Source of the DNA: 13-2-20CM-68-14 sp046733295
GTDB taxonomy: Bacteria > Actinomycetota > Thermoleophilia > Gaiellales > Gaiellaceae
Length of the DNA: 64,000 nt
Direction of reading: 5' to 3'
NCBI GenBank assembly: GCA_046733295.1
Contig: JBKPOY010000015.1
Coordinates: 1-64,000 of the forward strand
Below, piece after piece: positions 30,909 through 39,329 of this stretch. The notes beneath the pieces are model-generated. The model was not told the DNA's origin. It worked only from the letters and a program-made list of their open reading frames with translations, and did no database searches. The position numbers were made by a program, and so were the translations under genes. Each line of letters starts with the position of its first letter. The stretch's first letter is position 1.

Positions 30909-32989
30909 ACGACGATCTCGTCAAAATCCTCGACGGCAACACGTTCGTCGTCAGCGACTCGCGTGGAGACATCGAGGCCTCGCTCACGGATCCAACCGGC
31001 CTGTTCTCGTACGACAGCCGCTTTCTCTCCAGATGGGTGCTGACCGTCGACGGTGAGAGATTGAATCCGCTCTCGGTCGACGACCTGCAGTACTTCGAGT
31101 CGCGCTTCTTTCTCGTGCCCGGGACCGGCACCGTGTACGTCGACGCAAAGCTGTCTGTGATCCGCCGGCGCGCAGTCGGCGACGGGTTCCACGAGGAGCT
31201 GACGATCCTCAACCACGACGAGGAGCCGGTCGACCTGGTGGTCCGGATCGAGGCCGGAAGTGACTTCGCCGACCTCTTCGAGGTCAAGGATGCGCTCGAC
31301 AAGAAGGGGCGCTACCTCGCGCGCGTCGAAAAGGGGCGACTCGTTCTCGGCTACCAGCGTGAGACATTCGGCCGTGTCACCACGATCTCGGCGACGGCAC
31401 CGGCCGAAATCGACGAACACGGCCTGAGCTTCTCCGTTCACATCGAGCCCCACGAGCAATGGGCGACGGATCTCGACGTGGTCACCGCGGCGGGGGCGGG
31501 CGGAACCTACACCCGCCCGAAGTACGATCGCGGCGAGCGGCGGGCGCGACCGAACATGGAGCGCAGCCTCGAGCGATGGCTCGCGGACGCACCACGTCTC
31601 GAATCCGACTCGGATGCGTTGAAGGCGACCTATCGGCGCAGCCTCGTCGACCTCGCCGCTCTCCGTTTCTCGCCGCCTGTCGCGGGAGGGAAGAGCTTGC
31701 CGGCGGCCGGCCTCCCGTGGTTCATGACGATGTTCGGACGAGACAGCATCATCACGAGCCTGCAGGCACTCCCCTTCACGCCGGAGCTCGCAGCGACAAC
31801 GCTTCACGTGCTCGGCGATTGGCAGGGCAGCCGCCGCGACGACTTCCGCGACGAGGATCCGGGCCGCATCCTCCACGAACTGCGCTACGGCGAGCTGACG
31901 GCGTTCGAGGAGCGCCCGCACTCGCCGTACTACGGATCCGCGGACGCCACACCCCTCTACGTCGTGCTCCTCGACGAGTACGAACGCTGGTCCGGTGACA
32001 GGCGCCTCGTCCGGGGGCTCGAGCGTGAGGCGAGAGCGGCGCTGAACTGGATCGACGAGTACGCCGACCTGATGGGAGACGGGTACGTCTGGTACCAGCG
32101 CAGGAACGAGGAGACGGGCCTCGAGAACCAGTGCTGGAAGGACTCGTGGGACTCGATCTCCTACCGCGACGGCCGTCTTCCCGGCTTCCCCCGCGCGACC
32201 GCCGAACTGCAGGGCTACGCGTACGACGCGAAGATGCGGGGCGCACGTCTCGCACGCGAGATCTGGAAAGACCCGGAGTACGCCGCGGAGCTGGAGCGCC
32301 AAGCGGGCGACCTCAAGCGACGGTTCAATCGCGACTTCTGGGTCGAGGACGGCGAGTACTTTGCGCTCGCCCTCGACACCGAGGGGAACCAGGTCGACGC
32401 GCTCACGTCGAACAACGGCCACCTGCTGTGGAGCGGCATCGTCGACAAGTCGAAGGCCAAGGCCGTCGTCGGCCACCTGATGGGGCCGAGGCTCTTTTCC
32501 GGTTGGGGGATACGCACGCTCGCCGAGGGCGATGGGCGGTACAACCCGATCGGTTACCACGTCGGGACCGTCTGGCCGTTCGACACCTCGTTCGCCGCCT
32601 GGGGCCTCCGGCGGTACGGGTTCAAGAAAGAGGCCGCCGTGGTCGCCGGCGGAATCCTCGACGCCGCAGAGGTCTTCAACGGGCGGCTCCCGGAGGCGTT
32701 CGGAGGTTACGAGCGGGGCGTGACCAAGTACCCGGTGCAGTATCCGACGGCATGTAGCCCGCAGGCGTGGTCGACCGGAGCGCCGCTGCTCTTGCTGCGG
32801 ACGATGCTCGGCCTCGAGCCGGTCGGCGACAACCTCGTCATCGACCCCCTCCTGCCGGACAGCATCGGCATCGTCGCGCTGTTCGACATCCCGGGGCGCT
32901 GGGGCCGCGTCGATGCGTTCGCCCGTGGCAGGGAACAGCTCGAAACCGGTCCCGTGCCCCGGCGGCCACGCGGTCGGTCGGGACGCTAG
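30905..32989 (+). CDS. Amylo-alpha-1,6-glucosidase-type glycoside hydrolase
   Basis: The 694-residue product has an N-terminal beta-sandwich of the GDE_N_bis type (about residues 1-220: TFVVSDSRGDIEAS, GLFSYDSRFLSRW) and a C-terminal (alpha/alpha)6 barrel (about 240-670) with GLPWFMTMFGRDSI, ENQCWKDSWDSI and YPTACSPQAWS. This layout matches GH133-like bacterial glycogen debranching enzymes; the Trp- and Asp-rich segments line the active site. It hydrolyses or transfers alpha-1,6-linked glucose in glycogen or related glycans (family knowledge). There is no signal peptide. It is coupled to the SCP2 gene by ATGA. Confidence 0.87.
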   Translation: MNDDLVKILDGNTFVVSDSRGDIEASLTDPTGLFSYDSRFLSRWVLTVDGERLNPLSVDDLQYFESRFFLVPGTGTVYVDAKLSVIRRRAVGDGFHEELTILNHDEEPVDLVVRIEAGSDFADLFEVKDALDKKGRYLARVEKGRLVLGYQRETFGRVTTISATAPAEIDEHGLSFSVHIEPHEQWATDLDVVTAAGAGGTYTRPKYDRGERRARPNMERSLERWLADAPRLESDSDALKATYRRSLVDLAALRFSPPVAGGKSLPAAGLPWFMTMFGRDSIITSLQALPFTPELAATTLHVLGDWQGSRRDDFRDEDPGRILHELRYGELTAFEERPHSPYYGSADATPLYVVLLDEYERWSGDRRLVRGLEREARAALNWIDEYADLMGDGYVWYQRRNEETGLENQCWKDSWDSISYRDGRLPGFPRATAELQGYAYDAKMRGARLAREIWKDPEYAAELERQAGDLKRRFNRDFWVEDGEYFALALDTEGNQVDALTSNNGHLLWSGIVDKSKAKAVVGHLMGPRLFSGWGIRTLAEGDGRYNPIGYHVGTVWPFDTSFAAWGLRRYGFKKEAAVVAGGILDAAEVFNGRLPEAFGGYERGVTKYPVQYPTACSPQAWSTGAPLLLLRTMLGLEPVGDNLVIDPLLPDSIGIVALFDIPGRWGRVDAFARGREQLETGPVPRRPRGRSGR

Positions 32990-33027
32990 GCATCCGTGCG
33001 TCCGCACGACCGCTGAGCCGGGTCGTT

Positions 33028-33033
33028 TAGGGT
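33028..33033 (+). promoter_or_regulatory. TAGGGT -10 box of the ferredoxin/flavoprotein pseudogene
   Basis: It ends 6 nt before the GTG at 33040, the same leaderless spacing as intact genes, so the original start was probably there. Confidence 0.4.
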
Positions 33034-33039
33034 CGGCGA

Positions 33040-33750
33040 GTGACCGAGGAGACGCCGCCGAGACCCCCGGCGACGAGGTCGTCCGCGTCGGCGAAGCAGT
33101 TCACGCCGGCGAGGTCTCGGTTGCGTTCAGGCCGGGCCCGACCGTGCTCGCGAAGGTCGGCGGCAAGCTGCTCGACATCGCCGAGGCGAGCCAGGTCCCG
33201 ATGGAGCACGGCTGCCGGATGGGAATGTGCGGCTCGGATCCGGTCCGCATCCTCGAGGGCGAGGAGAACCTGTCCGAGATGCGCTCGGCCGAGCGGCGAA
33301 CGCTCAAGCATCTCGGCCTGGGCGCCGGCTGTCGGATGGCGTGTGTCGCGAGGGTGCAAGGACCCGTCGTCGTCGACCCGCGGCCGGCACCGGAGGAGCC
33401 GTTCGGGCTGGAGGACGACGCGCTCAGCGACCGGCGATCGTGGTCGACGACGCTCTCGAGCAGACGATTCGCCGGGTCGTCGTCGTCGGCGCGGGGGTCG
33501 CGGGGGTGACGGCGGCCGAGGAGATCCGGCGAGCCCTGCCGAACGCCGAGCTGACGCTGGTCGGCGACGAGCCGTATGCGTTCTACAACCGGATGGCGAT
33601 CACCCGGCTCGTCTCCGAGTCCGCATCGATCGACAGCCTCTACCTCAACCGGCGTGACTGGGCGGAGTCACGTCGCATCGACTACCGGCGCGGGTTACCG
33701 CGACGGTGATCGACCGCGCCGACCGCGAGGTCCGCGCCCCGCTTCAGACG
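33040..33750 (+). pseudogene. Ferredoxin plus FAD/NAD oxidoreductase fusion, frameshifted and truncated
   Basis: From the leaderless GTG at 33040 the frame breaks at a run of five Cs (near 33063). The next frame reads a 2Fe-2S ferredoxin domain with GCRMGMCGSD and GCRMACVAR. A second shift near 33435 leads to VVVVGAGVAGVTAAEEI, the dinucleotide motif of a pyridine-nucleotide-disulfide oxidoreductase, through FYNRMAITRL. A third shift near 33695 leads to TATVIDRADREVR, after which the rest (about 250 residues or more) is missing. Three breaks and a lost C-terminus indicate a pseudogene rather than one sequencing error. Intact relatives pair these domains in one polypeptide. Confidence 0.7.
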
Positions 33751-33757
33751 CGACACG

Positions 33758-34378
33758 TCAGACGATGATCACGTCGCCCTTCGCGGTGGAGATGCGCGCT
33801 TCGCGGATCCCTTCGCGACCGGGGACAAAGCGAAGCGGTAGATCGTGCGGGCCGAGCCAGTCGAGCATCTCGGTCTCGTCGCCGCTGATCGTCAGTTCGG
33901 AGAACTCGCCCGGGGAACAGGTGTGTCCGACGCGCTCGTACATCGCTTGCCACCGACCGACCCTGTCGCCGTTGTTCGGGTAATCGATGAAAAAGGGGAG
34001 ATGCGGTGGCCCCGAGACGGTTCGCCATCCGCGGAGCGTCCCGTCACCATGCGCGATCGTGTAGTCGACGATCTCGATTCCGAGCCGCTCCGAAACGTCG
34101 TCGAGATCGTCGACGCGGACTGCCCAGGCGAAGACTCCGTAGCCCGTGGCTTGCCGGGCGAGCACTCGCCGCCCGACCTCGGTCGTCTCAGCCAGGGCGC
34201 GATCCTCGATCGCGAGGAACTCGAGGTACGTCGGAGGCTTCAAGGGCACGTTGTGGTTCCGCGTCCCTGCAAACAGATGGAGTGCGCCGCGCTCCGAGCC
34301 CAGTCCGTGCTGCTCTCGAAGGGCGGTCGCCGTCTCCTCGGCGTCGCGCGCGAGCATCACGACGTGATCGATGACCAT
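33758..34378 (-). CDS. VOC-superfamily (glyoxalase_3-like) protein
   Basis: The 206-residue product from ATG 34378 (an ATG nine bases earlier is also possible; GAGGAG lies upstream) begins MVIDHVVMLARDAEETATAL, the usual N-terminal strand-helix of VOC proteins, and has PPTYLEFLAI with a Glu that could bind metal. A second half-module (LPFFIDYP, FSELTISG) follows. It fits the Glyoxalase-like PF13468 group of unknown substrate. There is no signal peptide, so it is probably cytoplasmic. Confidence 0.78.
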   Translation of the reverse strand: MVIDHVVMLARDAEETATALREQHGLGSERGALHLFAGTRNHNVPLKPPTYLEFLAIEDRALAETTEVGRRVLARQATGYGVFAWAVRVDDLDDVSERLGIEIVDYTIAHGDGTLRGWRTVSGPPHLPFFIDYPNNGDRVGRWQAMYERVGHTCSPGEFSELTISGDETEMLDWLGPHDLPLRFVPGREGIREARISTAKGDVIIV

Positions 34379-34428
34379 GCCCAACATCTACTCCTCGGCA
34401 CAGGTGATGTGCGGCTCCCTGTCGCCGC

Positions 34429-34872
34429 CTAGTAGCCGTTGACGCTGCCGATCCGCACGCCGAGCGCGAGACCGGCAGCGCGCAACAGCGTCGCGCCCCG
34501 CTTCAGAAACCGGTCGCCGCGCTTCGCGTCCCGTACGGCCGCCTCGAGCTTGCCGCTGTCGTTCGTCTGCATGTCGATCCGTGCCTGGACGCCCTTCCGC
34601 GTCGCCGTGAACCCCCGGAGCGCAAGCGCCTTGCCTCGCCGCTCGGCGGTGGTCGAAGCAGGAGTCCGACGCAGTTGCGCCAGCGTGCCGCGGAGCGCCG
34701 CACGAAGCTCCGTCGTCGCCGGCAGCTCGCGGATTCGGGCGACACCGTCGAGGAAGACGGTCTTGACCGAGGCCCGTTCCGCGGCTCGGTCTGAGGACCC
34801 GCAAGCCGCGAGGAGCAGAGCTGCCGCGGCAACTGCGCATCCCTTCGGCAGATGGAAGGACCTCGTCGTCAT
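34429..34872 (-). CDS. Small lipoprotein
   Basis: The 147-residue product starts at ATG 34872 and carries a lipoprotein signal peptide (core AVAAAALLLAACGSS, lipobox LAAC). The mature part is helical with DGVARIRELPATTELRAALRG and ARIDMQTNDSGKLEAAV, rich in Arg and Ala. A longer in-frame start upstream would add a non-conserved extension. It has no recognised domain. It is divergent from the membrane-protein operon at 34918. Function unknown. Confidence 0.6.
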   Translation of the reverse strand: MTTRSFHLPKGCAVAAAALLLAACGSSDRAAERASVKTVFLDGVARIRELPATTELRAALRGTLAQLRRTPASTTAERRGKALALRGFTATRKGVQARIDMQTNDSGKLEAAVRDAKRGDRFLKRGATLLRAAGLALGVRIGSVNGY

Positions 34873-34917
34873 CCTCAGAGGATCGCTGATGTCCAGCGCC
34901 GACGGCATGCTGGGCTG

Positions 34918-35394
34918 GTGGCGGAGCCGCAGTCGCCGAACTATCCGAGCGCGCGCGTGATCGCGGAGCTGGCCCGGGAAGCTCAGCTGCAACAGCTGCA
35001 GAGCATCGAGGCGCTCGACAGCAAAGCGGCGACCCTGATCGGGTTCGCAGGCGTCCTCCTGGGCCTCGTGTTCAGCGCCTCGATCGCGACGCGGCACTGG
35101 AACACTGCGCTGACGGTAGGTGTGATCCTGCTCGCCGTCGGGATCGGCGGTCTACTGCTCCTTCTCTTTCCGAGGCGCTACCGCTACAACCCCAACATCG
35201 TGGCCCTCACGCGCGGTTACCTCGACCATCCGGAGGAGGAGACGCTCAAGGTGACGATCGAGTCGATTGAGCAGGCGCTCGTCTCCAATGCCGACGTCCT
35301 CAAGTGGAAGGTTCGCTTCCTGAACGGCTTCGCGACGCTGGCCGTGGTGGCGATCATGCTCATCGCGGGAAGCCTGCTGTACGCTGTGACATGA
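34918..35394 (+). CDS. Small membrane protein with Pycsar-TM/SLATT-like layout
   Basis: The 158-residue product from GTG 34918 has a soluble N-terminal helix (ELAREAQLQQLQSIEALDSKA) leading into two close membrane helices (LIGFAGVLLGLVF and ILLAVGIGGLLLLLF), a cytoplasmic loop and a third helix (FATLAVVAIMLIAGSLLYAV). The DSKAATLIGF entry and close helices resemble membrane effector proteins of the PycTM/SLATT type, but no cyclase of the Pycsar or CBASS kind is adjacent, so a defence role is only a thought. Its stop overlaps the next gene's ATG by 4 bp. Confidence 0.65.
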   Translation: MAEPQSPNYPSARVIAELAREAQLQQLQSIEALDSKAATLIGFAGVLLGLVFSASIATRHWNTALTVGVILLAVGIGGLLLLLFPRRYRYNPNIVALTRGYLDHPEEETLKVTIESIEQALVSNADVLKWKVRFLNGFATLAVVAIMLIAGSLLYAVT

Positions 35395-35573
35395 CGATGA
35401 TGAGCCCCGCAAAGCTCTTGGAACGCCTCGTCCACGGCAACGGCGATGCCGCCGCGGACGTTCATACCGAGACCCCGAAAGAGGTTCTCGAGGCGCTCGA
35501 GTGGTCCGACGCCGACTCTGGCCGCGATCTGGTCGAGAAGGCGAATGGGCTCGAGAACGACGCCCAGCAATAG
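35391..35573 (+). CDS. Small acidic hypothetical protein
   Basis: The 60-residue product is translationally coupled to the preceding membrane protein (ATGA overlap). It is helical and acidic, with KEVLEALEWSDADSGRDLVEKA, no cysteines, no membrane helix and no recognised motif. The tight operon position, directly followed 5 bp later by the amidotransferase gene, supports its being real. Function unknown. Confidence 0.55.
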   Translation: MTMMSPAKLLERLVHGNGDAAADVHTETPKEVLEALEWSDADSGRDLVEKANGLENDAQQ

Positions 35574-35578
35574 CCGCG

Positions 35579-36334
35579 GTGTCGAACGTGAGTCGGCCCC
35601 TCGTCGGCATCACGACCTATGTCACGCCCGCCAGGTGGGGTCAATGGGACATGGACGCGGCGCTCGTTCCGGCTCAGTACGTCGAGGCCGTCGAGCGGAC
35701 CGGCGGACGGCCGCTGCTCGTGCCGCCGATGGGTGAGGGTCTCGAGGACACGCTCGACGCGCTCGACGGGCTGATCTTCTCAGGCGGCGCGGACCTCGAC
35801 CCGGACACCTACGACGCCGAGCCTCATCCGGAGACCACCGGGGTCGTCCCGGAGCGCGATGACGCCGAGCTCGCGTTGCTGAATGCGGCGCTCGAACGCG
35901 ACATGCCGGTGCTCGCCATCTGCCGCGGAAGTCAGGTGCTGAACGTCGCGCTAGGTGGCGACCTCGTCCAGCACCTGCCCGAGGTGGTCGGCGACGAGAA
36001 GCACAAGCACACGCCCGGCGTGTTCGCCGACCACGACGTCGACGTCGCGCCTGCCACGCGCCTGGGATCGCTGCTCGGCGATCGCGCCCCCGTGAAGTCG
36101 CATCACCACCAGGGGTTCGGCCGGCTCGGCGAGGGACTTGTCGAGGCTGCGTGGGCGGAGGACGGGACGATCGAGGCGGTGGAGGACCCCCTGCGGCGCT
36201 TCACGCTCGGCGTGCTCTGGCACCCGGAGGCGGGCGAGGATGTGAAGCTGTTCGAGGAGCTGGTGCGAGAGGCCGCGGAGTACCGCGCTAGCCGTTCGCC
36301 GCTGGGCTCAGCGGCGGCAGCTCCTCGGGCGTAG
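35579..36334 (+). CDS. Gamma-glutamyl-gamma-aminobutyrate hydrolase-like class I amidotransferase
   Basis: The 251-residue product is a class I glutamine amidotransferase (PuuD/peptidase C26). The nucleophile Cys lies in PVLAICRGSQVLNVALGG, the His and Glu in the C-terminal LGVLWHPEAG, and IFSGGADLDPDTY forms the oxyanion region. The family cleaves gamma-glutamyl amides in putrescine breakdown or similar pathways. GTG 35579 is chosen because it lies 5 bp after the previous stop; a second GTG is 9 nt further on. The 3' end overlaps the convergent gene at 36288 by 47 bp. Confidence 0.85.
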   Translation: MSNVSRPLVGITTYVTPARWGQWDMDAALVPAQYVEAVERTGGRPLLVPPMGEGLEDTLDALDGLIFSGGADLDPDTYDAEPHPETTGVVPERDDAELALLNAALERDMPVLAICRGSQVLNVALGGDLVQHLPEVVGDEKHKHTPGVFADHDVDVAPATRLGSLLGDRAPVKSHHHQGFGRLGEGLVEAAWAEDGTIEAVEDPLRRFTLGVLWHPEAGEDVKLFEELVREAAEYRASRSPLGSAAAAPRA

Positions 36335-36818
36335 GCGAAACCGGAGGAGCGGGCTCGCCCGGCGGCCGCAGGAGCGGCTCGCTGACCGGCGGCGCCTCGA
36401 CTGGAGTCAGCGGGAGCGGGGGCGGAGCGGGTGTCGGCTTGGGCGCCGGTTCCACAGGAGTCTCGGCGGTCGTCGCCGCAGCCTGGGCTACCGCTTCGGC
36501 GACGGCGGAGGTGACGCGGCGCTCGATCTCCAGCTGGAAAATCGCGCTCTGGGCCTGGACGCGAAAGCGGAAGGCCCGGCCTTCGCCGATCACGTAGCCG
36601 ATGAGGACGCCGAGCAGTGCGCCGACGATGATCGTGGCGACGCCGAAGCCCGGGGGCACGCCCCAGACCGTCTTCAACGGAGTCAGCGGGATCGAGCCGA
36701 CGAACACGCCGAAGATGCCGCCGGCCACCGCGCAGCCCACACGGACCGTGTCGGCCTTGCGGAGAAGCTGGTCCGCGAAACGCTCGATGATCTTCGGGTC
36801 GTAGCCCGCGCCGCTCAT
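36288..36818 (-). CDS. Membrane protein with Pro-rich tail
   Basis: The 176-residue product has two hydrophobic helices (VGCAVAGGIFGVFVGSIPL and FGVATIIVGALLGVLIGYVIG) in the first 85 residues, a helical stretch (FRFRVQAQSAIFQLEIERRV) and a C-terminal Pro/Ala/Glu-rich tail of about 55 residues with PxP repeats. It has no signal peptide apart from the helices. The tail runs into the coding end of the convergent amidotransferase gene. Function unknown; it probably sits in the inner membrane with a flexible cytoplasmic or external arm. Confidence 0.6.
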   Translation of the reverse strand: MSGAGYDPKIIERFADQLLRKADTVRVGCAVAGGIFGVFVGSIPLTPLKTVWGVPPGFGVATIIVGALLGVLIGYVIGEGRAFRFRVQAQSAIFQLEIERRVTSAVAEAVAQAAATTAETPVEPAPKPTPAPPPLPLTPVEAPPVSEPLLRPPGEPAPPVSPTPEELPPLSPAANG

Positions 36819-36974
36819 GCCTTCTTGATCGGCGGGCGGGCCGTCAGGCTTGAGGCATTGCGTGTTCAATAACCCGATGCTTCTCGCGGCCCTCTTCGAC
36901 GACGGTGGCCCGACGGCCGCCGACCCGGCGCAGGCATAGGCGGAATGCGGCTCCGCCGGCGATCCGAGGGACCT

Positions 36975-37372
36975 GTGCCGGTGCGGCGGATCCTCGTCGG
37001 CACGGATCAATCGGAGACGGCCACCCGGGCTGTGCGCTGGGCGGCCGAGATGGCCGAGCGCTACGGCGCCGAACTGCTCGTGACCCAGTCCGTTCGCGAC
37101 GGTGTGGATCGAGCGACGATTCAGCGTGAGCTCGCCGAGTACACCGCTCAGGTCGCCGGCCCCGACGCGAGGATCGTCGTCCGCGAGGGGAACGATCCTG
37201 CGCTGGAGATGGTCGACATCGCGAAGGAGGAGGACATCGACGTGATCGTCGTGGGGAGCGTCGGGATGAGCGGCCGGAAGGAGTTCCTGCTCGAGAACAT
37301 CCCGAACCGGGTCTCGCACAACGCACCCTGCACGGTCGTGATCGTCAAGACCCAGCTCAAGGGCGGTAAGCG

Positions 37373-37376
<4 letters not shown>
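36975..37376 (+). CDS. Universal stress protein (UspA domain)
   Basis: The 133-residue product is a single UspA domain: RRILVGTDQSETATRAVRWA at the N-terminus, VREGNDPALEMVDIA and the C-terminal VVGSVGMSGRKEFLLEN, followed by NAPCTVVIVK. The G-x2-G-x9-G-type ATP-binding region is present but reduced. The GTG at 36975 has GAGGG 4 nt upstream; an ATG at 36945 is an alternative start. The next gene (UbiB-like kinase) starts inside its stop codon (GTGA), so they form one operon. Confidence 0.85.
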
Positions 37377-38950
<1,574 letters not shown>

Positions 38951-39149
38951 GCGCTGCCGACCGGCGACCCCGACGAGTTCCGCCCCACTTTCGTCACGGT
39001 GTCCGACACCCGGACAGGGCCGCCGGGGCGCCCGCGCCACGCAGGTGTTTTGCGTCTTCCGTGACACGCTCGTGACACTTCCGGTTCCACGTCGGACACC
39101 GGGGTTCGCTCGAAGTGTGACGCCGGGCCCGGCGCCTGACCCCCGCGCG
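38951..39149. other. Intergenic stretch with short palindromes
   Basis: There is no gene here. GGTGTCCGACACC (39000-39012 region) is a perfect palindrome and GTCGGACACCGG follows further on, so an operator or terminator function is possible. No promoter of consensus quality is evident. Confidence 0.4.
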
Positions 39150-39257
39150 CTAACGCTTCTTGCCGAGCGCCTTGACGACCCGGCGTTCGGCGAGTAGCGC
39201 AACGAGACTCATCATCGAGCCGAGGAGGAGACGCTCGAGCCGGCGCGGGATTCGCAC
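39150..39257 (-). CDS. 35-residue basic peptide (tentative)
   Basis: The frame from GTG 39257 reads RRLERLLLGSMMSLVALLAERR and ends KALGKKR (given in two pieces): a short hydrophobic segment between arginines and a Lys-rich tail. It is downstream of the ABC exporter on the same strand, past a terminator. No ribosome site precedes it; composition is the only support. It may be spurious. Confidence 0.3.
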   Translation of the reverse strand: MRIPRRLERLLLGSMMSLVALLAERRVVKALGKKR

Positions 39258-39284
39258 CGGCTGAGCGTAGCGGGGAGGAGAAAC

Positions 39285-39318
39285 CGCTGAGGCGGCCCCT
39301 GCGGAGGCCGCCTCAGCG
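39285..39318 (-). terminator. Hairpin terminator of the ABC exporter operon
   Basis: CGCTGAGGCGGCC (39285-39297) and GGCCGCCTCAGCG (39306-39318) are perfect 13-bp complements around an 8-nt loop, 11 bases beyond the permease stop at 39330. Confidence 0.75.
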
Positions 39319-39329
39319 CGCTCGAGGCG

